This document shows, in pieces, positions 1 through 7,308 of a stretch of 11,532 nucleotides of DNA; position 1 is the first letter of the stretch, and each line of letters starts with the position of its first letter. Under the pieces are notes generated by a model. It did not search any database, was not told the origin of the DNA, and worked only from the letters and a program-made list of their open reading frames with translations. The position numbers were made by a program, and so were the translations under genes. Source of the DNA: Nitrospirae bacterium RBG_13_39_12 (GTDB lineage Bacteria > Nitrospirota > Thermodesulfovibrionia > Thermodesulfovibrionales > SM23-35); contig MHEF01000161.1 of NCBI GenBank assembly GCA_001805125.1, positions 28,776 to 40,307 of the forward strand. Reading direction: 5' to 3'.

Positions 1-3000
1 TTATCCTGCCATTCCTTATTTTGTTTGATTGCTGTTCTCAGTATCCATTCTCCAACTTCTATGATCATCCCCGTGTCCTCAAGTACGGGGATAAACTTTC
101 CCGGAGGTATTAAACCCTTGTCCTTACTTTGCCACCTGATGAGTGCTTCCATTCCAGTAATCTCTTTTGTATTTATGTCCCAATAAGGTTGGTAGTAGAG
201 TATGAATTCATTCTCTTTAATAGCGTTTAGAAGATTTCTTTCCAAATCGAGAAGTTCTGATGCCTTGATATTCATGCCCTCAGTGTAAAATTGATAGGTT
301 TTCCTACCCTGCTGCTTTGCTTTTGAAAAAGCTAGTTCTGCATTTTTTATTAATTCATTGACATCTTCTCCATCGTTAGGATAAACCGAGATACCAATAC
401 TAAGAGTCAATATAATTTCTTTCCCATTAAACTTTATCATCCGAGAAGTATTATTCATAATTGTCTCCGCAACAAAAACAATGTCTCCGGAATGGGCCAC
501 ATCAATGAGTACTATTCCGAATTCATCGCTTCCAAGACGTGCTACTGTATCCCCTTCTCGAACAGACGCTGAAAGTCTTGCCGCAACTTCTTTCAAAATA
601 TTATCGCCAGCGTCGAAACCGAATGTATCGTTTATGAACTTAAACCTGTCTATATCCACTACCAAGACTGCAATAACCTTTTTGTGAAAAGCTGTTCTAG
701 CTAATCCCTGTTTTATCCTGTCAACAAAAAGAGTCCTGTTTGGGAGTCCCGTTAGAGCATCATAATAAGCGAGATAATTAAGCCTGTCTTCCATATATTT
801 TTGCTGGGTTATATCTTTTCCTGTAGATACAAAATGAGTCATGTTTCCCATCTCATCTCTGAGTGGTGTTATAGTCTGGTTAAGATAAAAGAGTTCCCCG
901 TTCTTCTTCCTGTTTATGAATACCGCTAGGAATGAACTTCCAGAGAGTATCGTATCCCACAGTTCTTTATAGAATTTTTTGCCCTGTTTCCCGGACTTCC
1001 ATATCATTGGATTTTTCCCGATAATTTCTTCTTTTTCGTATCCAGTTATTTCTGTAACAGCTCTGTTTATATATTCGATGTTACCCGCTCTATCAGTGAT
1101 AACAACCCAGTCCTGAGACTGTTCAACAGACATCGAGAGTTTTTTCATCTCCTCCTCAGCGTGTCGCCGCACAAGGATTCCAGCCAGTGTATTGGCAATA
1201 GCAGTCAAGAAATCCAATTCTTTTTGATCTCTGATATGCCCTTCTTTCAAATATAAATTCATCACCCCGAGTGTTTTGCCGCCGAACAGGATAGGCATAC
1301 AGTAATGACCATGAGAGGACATTCCCTCATATCGAAGTTCATGACTTTCATCGAGACAATCAGCAAATTGTATCTCCTGTTTCAGTGCTGCCCGACCACA
1401 AAGGCATTTGCCAAAAGGAACCCGGGCACATTTCTTCTGAACCGGTTCGGTAAGATTTTTTTGGACCTTCATTACCAGAACCTCAGGGGAATCTTCAATA
1501 AGGAAAATGCTGCCTTTTGATTCTAAGGAAAGCCACGTAATTGACAGTATCATGTCAAGCACATGCTTAAAAAGTTCTTCAAGAGAGATATTTTCCTGCG
1601 CAAGTTTTAGTACCGAATTTATTACAGTTTGGGTATCATAATTCCGCTGGATTTCTTCCTCAGCCTGTTTGCGCTCCGTGATGTCACGGGCGATGCCTGT
1701 TGTGCCTATGATTTCTCCTTTATCGTTGTAAATAGGCGTTTTTATCGTCTCAATCCATTGTATTTTGCCTTTTTTGTCTGCCAGAGGTTCCTCGACATCT
1801 TTTCGTTTGCCTGATTCCATAACCTCTCTATCAGCAGCTCTGTATCTTTCGGCTAATTCCTTCGGCCAGATATCCAAATCAGTCTTTCCGACTAAATCCT
1901 CGGGGGTTACTCCGCATGATTTTCCGAAAGATTCATTTACAGCGATGAACCTGCTTTCCCTGTCCTTCAACCAGGCAATATCAGGGATATTGTTAAGGAT
2001 AGCCTTTTGCTGGCGGCCTCGTTCTTGCAGTGACTTTTCTGCCTGCTCGCGTTGATGGTCAATTCTATATGCTTCCACGATATTTGCGCATGTAACAAGA
2101 AAGGGATGCAGATATTCTATTATCCTCTCGTCATAGCCAGCAGGCCTGTTAGCAATACCGACCATACCTATCAATTTATCACCCTTATAAAAAGGCAATC
2201 CTAAAAAAGAATTAAGTGGTGGATGTCCTTCAGGAAGCCCTCCACGCCGAAGGTCAACAGACGGGTTATTGGAAATAACCGGCTTACAGGTAGTCATAAC
2301 TGCACCAAAGAGCGTTTTAAGGTTGTAGAATTCCATACCGGCAGGAGCATTTTCTTTATAAAACTTCCATGTTTCTTCATTCCAGGCAATGTTTGTAATG
2401 GCGTAAGTTTTTAAATAAGGTTCACCCTTAATGTTATAAAGGACATCACCGATAAACCCATATTCGCTTTGAGTCAGTTGAAGTAGTTGATTCAGTAGTT
2501 CTTCAAATAAAACATGCGGGGTAACGTTTGATATAAACTGAGCTTGTGCTCTGCTTAAAGCGTTCAGCAATTTATTGCGTTGCTGTAACGCCTCCTCCGC
2601 ATGCTTGCGCTCGGTGATGTCACGGAAGATACACTGAGCATGAATAGCTTTTCCATCTACTAATCTGCACCTGGCATTTCCTTCAACCATAATTCTCCTG
2701 CCGTCTTTGGCAACAAGCTCTACCTCGACTTTATCAATCTTTTCTCCGGCTATCACACTCTGGAATAATACCTGGCAGTGTGCCTGGTTATCAGGATTAA
2801 TAATGTCAAATAATGACAGCTTTGAAACTTCTTCCTCATTATATCCGAGGGTTTCTCGCCAAGCACGGTTTACATATAGAAAATGTCCATCTGGCGCAAG
2901 AATCTGTATAATGTCACTTGTGTTCTCAAAGAGTTCCCTGTATTGCTCTTCGCTATCTCTCAGTTTATTCTCAGCTTTCTTGCGTTCAGTGATATCACGA

Positions 3001-4184
3001 ATAATTACCAGGTCAGCAGGTTTTCCCTCATAAATGACTATGCCCGCGTTTAACTCTACATCTAACTTATAACCGTTTTTGTTCAATACTGCTGATTCAT
3101 ATACGTGTTTGACCTCCTCCCCTGACATGCGTTTCTTATAGTAATCAACTACTTTATGAAGTTCATCAGGATGTAGATAATTTGCAAAGGGATTCCCGAT
3201 TAACTCTTCTATGGTATATCCGCTCATTTCTGCAAGATGCGGATTTGCATATCTTATTATTTCGTCCTGGATAATCACAATGCCATCATTTGCCCGTTCA
3301 ACCAGATTGCGATATTTCTCCTCGCTCTCTCTCAGAGATCTTTCTGACTGCTTGCGTTCTGAGACGTCGCGGGCATTTATAACAAAACCTGCAACTGCAG
3401 GTTTGTCTAAAAGATTCCTACCAACTCCCTCTAAAATACGCTCCGAGCCGTCTTTATGCCGGACATGGAAAGCATTGGGGATATTGACTTCTTTTGTTAT
3501 TATCGCCCTGCCAAAATCAAACATAGCTCTCGGAAGATCGGCCAGCAGAATAAAATTAAAACCACTTTTACCAATTAACTCTTTTGGTTTATATCCGAGA
3601 AAACGCTCAATGGAGGGGCTTGCATAAGTAATAGTTCCTTTTTTATCTACAATAATAACGATATCTGAAGAGTTTTCAATGAGTGCGCGGAAATGTTCTT
3701 CACTGCGTTGCAATACCTCCCCTGCCTGCTTGCGCTCAGTAATGTCTTCACATGCTGTAATAATACTGATCGGTATCCCCTTTGTATCCTTTACAGCAAT
3801 AGAGATCAGATGGACTGGAAACTCTTCGCCGCTTTTTCGGATGTTTATGCTATCCCTCCTCCAGACCCCCATCTCATGTAATTGATCAAACGTCAGAGGC
3901 TTCCATAGTTCAGGTGGAGCTAACATTCTGGCATCCCTGCCAATTAATTCTTCAACCGTATATCCGTGAATTTCCGCCTCGGCGAGATTTGTGTATACAA
4001 TTTTTCCCTCTACGTCGCTAATGGTAATCCCTATAGGCAAGGATTCAATTGCCTCTTTCAACAACCTGTCCCAGTCCTCTACCTGCTTGTTGTCGGCCTC
4101 TTTTGCTTCCAGTTTAGTGATCCGTTGATGCAATTCCACCAATTCACTGATGAGTTGCTTTTTTGTCTTTTGTTCATCTTTCAT
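1..4184 (-). CDS. Multi-PAS/GAF sensor with GGDEF and EAL domains (C-terminus cut by window edge)
   Basis: Reading the minus strand from the ATG at 4184 gives 1394 uninterrupted codons to base 1 with no stop, so the gene continues past the left edge. It looks like a soluble c-di-GMP signalling protein; no signal peptide or membrane segment is seen. Order by residue: short coiled coil 1-40; PAS1 about 41-155; PAS2 157-283; PAS3 284-410; PAS4 411-535; GAF1 540-715; PAS5 722-848; GAF2 855-1008; PAS6 1010-1130; GGDEF 1131-1300; EAL from about 1312. Most PAS domains end in the usual (R/E)D(I/V)(T/S)ERK linker. The GGDEF domain has the DIDRFKFIND metal-binding region (D1177, D1179), an intact RxxD inhibitory site (R1209, D1212) and a variant active-site motif GSDEF (1218-1222). 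EAL starts well, with YYQP and the signature MEALIRW (E1346), but its other catalytic residues lie outside the window. GAF2 carries an unusual Cys/His cluster. The start has only a weak ribosome site (GAG about 10 nt upstream). The signal sensed is unknown. Confidence 0.93.
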   Translation of the reverse strand, partial: MKDEQKTKKQLISELVELHQRITKLEAKEADNKQVEDWDRLLKEAIESLPIGITISDVEGKIVYTNLAEAEIHGYTVEELIGRDARMLAPPELWKPLTFDQLHEMGVWRRDSINIRKSGEEFPVHLISIAVKDTKGIPISIITACEDITERKQAGEVLQRSEEHFRALIENSSDIVIIVDKKGTITYASPSIERFLGYKPKELIGKSGFNFILLADLPRAMFDFGRAIITKEVNIPNAFHVRHKDGSERILEGVGRNLLDKPAVAGFVINARDVSERKQSERSLRESEEKYRNLVERANDGIVIIQDEIIRYANPHLAEMSGYTIEELIGNPFANYLHPDELHKVVDYYKKRMSGEEVKHVYESAVLNKNGYKLDVELNAGIVIYEGKPADLVIIRDITERKKAENKLRDSEEQYRELFENTSDIIQILAPDGHFLYVNRAWRETLGYNEEEVSKLSLFDIINPDNQAHCQVLFQSVIAGEKIDKVEVELVAKDGRRIMVEGNARCRLVDGKAIHAQCIFRDITERKHAEEALQQRNKLLNALSRAQAQFISNVTPHVLFEELLNQLLQLTQSEYGFIGDVLYNIKGEPYLKTYAITNIAWNEETWKFYKENAPAGMEFYNLKTLFGAVMTTCKPVISNNPSVDLRRGGLPEGHPPLNSFLGLPFYKGDKLIGMVGIANRPAGYDERIIEYLHPFLVTCANIVEAYRIDHQREQAEKSLQERGRQQKAILNNIPDIAWLKDRESRFIAVNESFGKSCGVTPEDLVGKTDLDIWPKELAERYRAADREVMESGKRKDVEEPLADKKGKIQWIETIKTPIYNDKGEIIGTTGIARDITERKQAEEEIQRNYDTQTVINSVLKLAQENISLEELFKHVLDMILSITWLSLESKGSIFLIEDSPEVLVMKVQKNLTEPVQKKCARVPFGKCLCGRAALKQEIQFADCLDESHELRYEGMSSHGHYCMPILFGGKTLGVMNLYLKEGHIRDQKELDFLTAIANTLAGILVRRHAEEEMKKLSMSVEQSQDWVVITDRAGNIEYINRAVTEITGYEKEEIIGKNPMIWKSGKQGKKFYKELWDTILSGSSFLAVFINRKKNGELFYLNQTITPLRDEMGNMTHFVSTGKDITQQKYMEDRLNYLAYYDALTGLPNRTLFVDRIKQGLARTAFHKKVIAVLVVDIDRFKFINDTFGFDAGDNILKEVAARLSASVREGDTVARLGSDEFGIVLIDVAHSGDIVFVAETIMNNTSRMIKFNGKEIILTLSIGISVYPNDGEDVNELIKNAELAFSKAKQQGRKTYQFYTEGMNIKASELLDLERNLLNAIKENEFILYYQPYWDINTKEITGMEALIRWQSKDKGLIPPGKFIPVLEDTGMIIEVGEWILRTAIKQNKEWQD

Positions 4185-4222
4185 TGTATTTTCTCAAAGA
4201 GGCAAATTTTTATCACAATAGA

Positions 4223-4253
4223 TATAATTATATTACTATAATTCAAAGAAAGG
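4223..4253 (+). promoter_or_regulatory. Candidate -10 box and ribosome site for rtcB
   Basis: TATAAT at 4223-4228 is a perfect -10 box; a second copy at 4237-4242 sits too close to the ribosome site to be useful. No convincing -35 is seen. GAAAGG (4248-4253) lies 6 nt before the rtcB ATG and acts as a plausible Shine-Dalgarno sequence. No sigma-54 promoter of the kind used by E. coli rtcBA was seen. Confidence 0.4.
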
Positions 4254-4257
4254 TCAA
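4227..4257 (-). promoter_or_regulatory. Candidate promoter for the PAS-GGDEF-EAL gene
   Basis: On the minus strand TTGACC (4252-4257) and TATAAT (4227-4232) resemble sigma-70 -35 and -10 boxes with a 19-bp spacer, a little longer than ideal. A start near 4220 would give a leader of roughly 35 nt. The -10 overlaps the one proposed for rtcB on the other strand. AT-rich sequence makes chance matches likely. Confidence 0.4.
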
Positions 4258-4259
4258 TC

Positions 4260-5705
4260 ATGGATTTACAAAAACTTAAAAGGATTGATGATACAAGGAT
4301 TGAGGTCCCTCTTGATTACAAGCAGGGGATGAGGGTTAAAGGAATTATTTACGTCGATGAACTCCTTGAAAAGGAACTTGAACCCCAGTCAATAGACCAG
4401 ATTGCAAATGTAGCTACCTTGCCAGGAATTATTAAATCGTCACTGGCAATGCCTGATGTGCACACAGGATACGGATTTTCGATAGGCGGCGTGGCAGCTT
4501 TTGACTTAAAGAAGGGGATTGTCTCACCAGGCGGTGTCGGCTACGATATTAACTGCGGTGTCCGGCTTCTTAGAAGCAACCTTAATAAAGACGAAGTTTC
4601 TCCAAAGATTAAGGACCTTGTTGGTATCTTGTATAACGAAATACCGTCAGGAGTAGGCTCAAAGGGAAAGATTCGTCTTGCGCTTGAAGATCAAATGGGT
4701 CTCCTCCTTAAAGGTGCACGCTGGGCTGTCGAACAGGGCTTCGGAGACGCTGGAGATCTTGAAAAAACAGAATCAGGCGGATGTATTGAAGGTGCTGACC
4801 CGTCTATAATAAGCCAGAAAGCTTTCGAGCGTGGAAAGGCTCAGCAGGGCACACTCGGGTCAGGTAACCACTTTCTCGAAGTGCAGTATGTTGATGATAT
4901 TTACGATGAAAAAGCAGCAAACCGTCTTGGGCTTTTTGAAAATCAGATTACTGTGATGATACATACAGGTTCCCGCGGGTTCGGTCATCAGGTTTGCACA
5001 GATTTTCTTGCAGTCATGGAGAGGGCTGTAAATAAGTACAAGATAGAATTATTCGATAAAGAACTTGCATGTACACCTTTTGAAAGTCCTGAGGCACAGG
5101 ATTACCTTGCTGCAATGAGGGCTGCAGCCAATTATGCATGGGCAAACAGGCAGTGTATTATGCACTGGACGATTGAGGCATTTCTGAAAGCGTTGAACAT
5201 ATCTCCAAGAAAACTTGGTATGTCTCTTATATACGATGTCGCCCATAACATAGCAAAAGTCGAAGAACATGAGGTTAACGGCAAAAAGATGAAGCTGGTA
5301 GTCCATAGAAAGGGTGCAACAAGGGCATTCCCTCCGGGCCACCCCGAGCTTCCTGAGATTTACAGATCCATCGGGCAACCTGTCTTAATCCCGGGAGATA
5401 TGGGACGGGCATCCTATGTACTACTTGGAACTGAAAAAGCAATGCAGGAAACTTTTGGTTCAACATGTCACGGTGCCGGCAGGATAATGTCCAGACATCA
5501 AGCGATCAGAAGGGCAAAAGGCCGTGCAATATGGCGTGAGATGGAGGATAAAGGCATCATAGTGAGAGCTGCTGGCAGAGAAACACTTGCTGAGGAAATG
5601 TCTGATGCCTATAAGGATATATCAAATGTTGTTGATGTAGTTAACAGGGCAGGAATATCAAAAAAGGTTGCAAGGTTAAGGCCGATCGGAGTAATAAAAG
5701 GGTAA
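4260..5705 (+). CDS. rtcB: RNA-splicing ligase RtcB (long, archaeal-type form)
   Basis: A 481-residue RtcB, which joins RNA 2',3'-cyclic phosphate or 3'-phosphate ends to 5'-OH ends using GTP and Mn2+. All key residues are visible. Metal ligands are D96 and C99 (GVGYDINCG), H204 (GSGNHF), H235 (IHTGSRG) and H329 (VAHN). The histidine that becomes guanylylated is H404 (GSTCHGAGR), and the conserved lysine is the penultimate residue, K480 (RPIGVIKG). The HRKGATRAFPPG block at 349-360 is also intact. Length and spacing match the long archaeal form such as Pyrococcus RtcB rather than the shorter E. coli protein (about 408 residues). The start is supported by GAAAGG 6 nt upstream. It is transcribed alone: divergent from the sensor gene and convergent with the DUF401 gene. 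Neither archease nor RtcA/RtcR is encoded in the window, so its role (tRNA splicing, or repair of nuclease-cut tRNA or rRNA) cannot be inferred from neighbours. Confidence 0.97.
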   Translation: MDLQKLKRIDDTRIEVPLDYKQGMRVKGIIYVDELLEKELEPQSIDQIANVATLPGIIKSSLAMPDVHTGYGFSIGGVAAFDLKKGIVSPGGVGYDINCGVRLLRSNLNKDEVSPKIKDLVGILYNEIPSGVGSKGKIRLALEDQMGLLLKGARWAVEQGFGDAGDLEKTESGGCIEGADPSIISQKAFERGKAQQGTLGSGNHFLEVQYVDDIYDEKAANRLGLFENQITVMIHTGSRGFGHQVCTDFLAVMERAVNKYKIELFDKELACTPFESPEAQDYLAAMRAAANYAWANRQCIMHWTIEAFLKALNISPRKLGMSLIYDVAHNIAKVEEHEVNGKKMKLVVHRKGATRAFPPGHPELPEIYRSIGQPVLIPGDMGRASYVLLGTEKAMQETFGSTCHGAGRIMSRHQAIRRAKGRAIWREMEDKGIIVRAAGRETLAEEMSDAYKDISNVVDVVNRAGISKKVARLRPIGVIKG

Positions 5706-5730
5706 GTAGATAGACGATAACGACAGTGTC

Positions 5731-5749
5731 ATTGCGGCTTGTCCGCAAT
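5731..5749. repeat. Perfect hairpin in an ATTGCGG...CCGCAAT element
   Basis: ATTGCGG (5731-5737) pairs perfectly with CCGCAAT (5743-5749) across a 5-nt loop, starting 26 bp after the rtcB stop. There is no T run after it, so it is not a classic intrinsic terminator. The sequence GTCATTGCGG...CCGCAATCC looks like the core of a common short interspersed repeat type in bacteria. It could stabilise the rtcB 3' end. Confidence 0.5.
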
Positions 5750-5800
5750 CCTTCTTTGCCTCCATTGACTAAAAGTATTCAGCGGTTCTTTAAGAAAGAT

Positions 5801-5829
5801 TCTCTCCCCGGCGACTCGCTGAGGAGAGA
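5801..5829. repeat. Inverted repeat TCTCTCC/GGAGAGA
   Basis: TCTCTCC (5801-5807) is complementary to GGAGAGA (5823-5829) with a 15-nt GC-rich loop. With the hairpin at 5731-5749 it may form one mobile or palindromic repeat unit in the rtcB 3' region. No T run follows. Confidence 0.4.
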
Positions 5830-5901
5830 TGCATATGTGCCTACCAGCTTTAAAATCTAAATGCATTTTTCGGGTTTATCACTTTCCTGATTTTAATTTT
5901 A

Positions 5902-5939
5902 AAATTCAAAATAGTTTCACTCATTATGATTTTGAATTT
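5902..5939. terminator. 11-bp AT-rich inverted repeat, possible bidirectional terminator
   Basis: AAATTCAAAAT (5902-5912) and ATTTTGAATTT (5929-5939) are perfect inverted copies around a 16-nt loop, between two convergent genes. The position suits shared 3'-end formation, but the stem is weak (one G:C pair) and no clean T tract follows, so termination is unproven. It may simply be part of an AT-rich interspersed repeat. Confidence 0.3.
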
Positions 5940-5969
5940 GTTTGGGATTTAGATATTAGAATTTTGGAT

Positions 5970-7160
5970 TTATTTCAGGATAAAGTACCCTACAATTGCT
6001 CCGCAAAAGACAACGACAGTCGCTGGTATAATCATTTTGTAGATACCCCATAAATCAGCCTTAAAATATTCTTTCGTAAGGATGAGACAGACATGAACAG
6101 GGGAGAGAAGGACACCTAAAAAACCGGCGACAAATGCAAATAATATTGCACCTATTGATGCATTCCCGGCAATGCTTATTATAAGAGGGAATGTTGCCCC
6201 TACAAAACCGACAGTAATCCCGGTGAGCAAGCCCGTAATAAACGGAAGTAGGAAAAGAATAGGAAGGTTCGGAATTCCCTCCCTAATAAAAAACTGGCTG
6301 AGGTTATTAACCGCTCCTGAATATTCCATGGCTTCTTTGAAAACCATAACACCGAGTATCAATACGATTACATCCTTAGAAAAACCTTGTTTAAGGGCAT
6401 TAATAATAGATTTAAGCTTGTACCTAAAGAACAGCAGCAAAAAAACAATAACAGAAATCAATGCATAATGGAGTTCTATATGGAACATAACTACAAGCAG
6501 AAGAACAGTAATTATCGGTACAAAACTCCATAACCCTTTTTTAGAAATTCTCTCCTCTGTCTTAACTACACCCTTTATGCCATGCATGGAAAAGATAAAC
6601 CCTGCTAACAGCATCAGAACTGCAAAGAATATATTTAAAGTAATAAGGGTATGAAGCTCAATTTTCGAGATAGCTGACGCAAGAAGGATTCCGGGGTATA
6701 ACGGTAATATATATTCCCATGGATGTCTGAACCAATAGTTGATAAAACTCTTTTCTTCGGGACTCATCTTAATGTCACTCGTTGTCTCGGCTACCATGGG
6801 AGCTGAAAAATATGCACCTCCGACTGATGGCATAAGACCTATCAGCAGAGGCATTGAAACTATTACTATTTTCCTGTTTCTTAATATCGTCTTCACAGCA
6901 TTCATCATCTGTGCAAGGATAGCATGCTCTCTCAGTATCAACTCGAAGATTCTGATAAAGGACAAGGCAAGGAGTAATTTAATAGTCACATCGTTAAGGA
7001 CAGCTCCTTTGCAAGTCTGCCATATAGAAACGAATGACATTTGATAAAGAACGGCTAAAAAAGCTGCAGCAATAAGCATAACGTACCCTATATTCAGCTT
7101 TTTTCTCAGCAGAAATAAAATAAGCGCGAGTACAAGTAATATTCTAAAAATATCAAGCAT
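5970..7160 (-). CDS. DUF401 family integral membrane protein, probable transporter
   Basis: This 396-residue, very hydrophobic protein has about ten predicted membrane spans. It fits the DUF401 family, known mostly from archaea and deep-branching or anaerobic bacteria and related to ion/anion permeases; its substrate is unknown. Recognisable features are the loop MPLLIGLMPSVGGAYFSAPM (about 103-122), HPWEY (146-150), and a similar segment in the second half, LPFITGLLTGITVGFVGATF (305-324). This suggests two repeated halves with re-entrant loops, as in other permeases. LLSPVHVCLILTKEY (351-365) is also typical. The start at 7160 is the only sensible ATG: an ATG at 7167 is out of frame and stops at once. 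No Shine-Dalgarno sequence precedes it. It follows cbiO on the same strand after a 148-bp gap with its own promoter, so it is probably a separate unit. Full length, no frameshift seen. Confidence 0.85.
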   Translation of the reverse strand: MLDIFRILLVLALILFLLRKKLNIGYVMLIAAAFLAVLYQMSFVSIWQTCKGAVLNDVTIKLLLALSFIRIFELILREHAILAQMMNAVKTILRNRKIVIVSMPLLIGLMPSVGGAYFSAPMVAETTSDIKMSPEEKSFINYWFRHPWEYILPLYPGILLASAISKIELHTLITLNIFFAVLMLLAGFIFSMHGIKGVVKTEERISKKGLWSFVPIITVLLLVVMFHIELHYALISVIVFLLLFFRYKLKSIINALKQGFSKDVIVLILGVMVFKEAMEYSGAVNNLSQFFIREGIPNLPILFLLPFITGLLTGITVGFVGATFPLIISIAGNASIGAILFAFVAGFLGVLLSPVHVCLILTKEYFKADLWGIYKMIIPATVVVFCGAIVGYFILK

Positions 7161-7165
7161 TAAAC

Positions 7166-7195
7166 ATTATATTGATTTTTGAATACATCAATCAA
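7166..7195 (-). promoter_or_regulatory. Promoter for the DUF401 gene, possibly giving a leaderless mRNA
   Basis: On the minus strand TTGATT (7190-7195) and a perfect TATAAT (7166-7171) are separated by 18 bp. Transcription would start about 6-7 nt after the -10, which is at or next to the A of the ATG at 7160. This agrees with the absence of a ribosome-binding site and suggests leaderless translation. Confidence 0.5.
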
Positions 7196-7308
7196 ATTTA
7201 AATTTATAAAAGGGGCAGGTAGTTCCAATCTTGCCAAATCAATCTCGATCTTTTAAACAGATATTTTTAAAAAGAGTTTGTTTGTCCGATAAAGTACACC
7301 TTATTTTA

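Larger units (their letters stand above)
5706..5969. other. Gene-free convergent intergenic region with hairpins and repeat-like sequence
   Basis: This 264-bp gap lies between the 3' ends of rtcB and the DUF401 gene. A short open frame (plus strand, 5829-6053) runs through it but ends inside the DUF401 gene and has no ribosome site, so no gene is called. The gap holds three inverted repeats, listed separately. Its AT-rich right half (about 5890-5975) resembles degenerate TTTTGAATTT/GGATTTAGATATT repeats that I have seen scattered in many bacterial genomes; that resemblance is from memory. Confidence 0.6.

Noticed and set aside
3211..3627. 138-residue open frame on the plus strand inside the sensor gene
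   Set aside because: It is antisense to PAS2/PAS3 coding sequence, has no ribosome site and a low-complexity Ser/Leu/Arg-rich product. The minus-strand frame is continuous and clearly coding. Other plus-strand frames within 1-4184 are rejected for the same reason.
5049..5378. 109-residue minus-strand frame within rtcB
   Set aside because: It lies wholly opposite highly conserved RtcB coding sequence, with no recognisable domain.
5829..6053. 74-residue plus-strand frame after rtcB
   Set aside because: It covers the AT-rich repeat-like sequence, overlaps the DUF401 3' end and lacks a ribosome site. Its composition reflects the repeat.
7273..7308. Terminator after cbiO
   Set aside because: GATAAA/TTTATC can pair, but the stem is short and AT-rich with an 11-nt loop and no T run directly after it.
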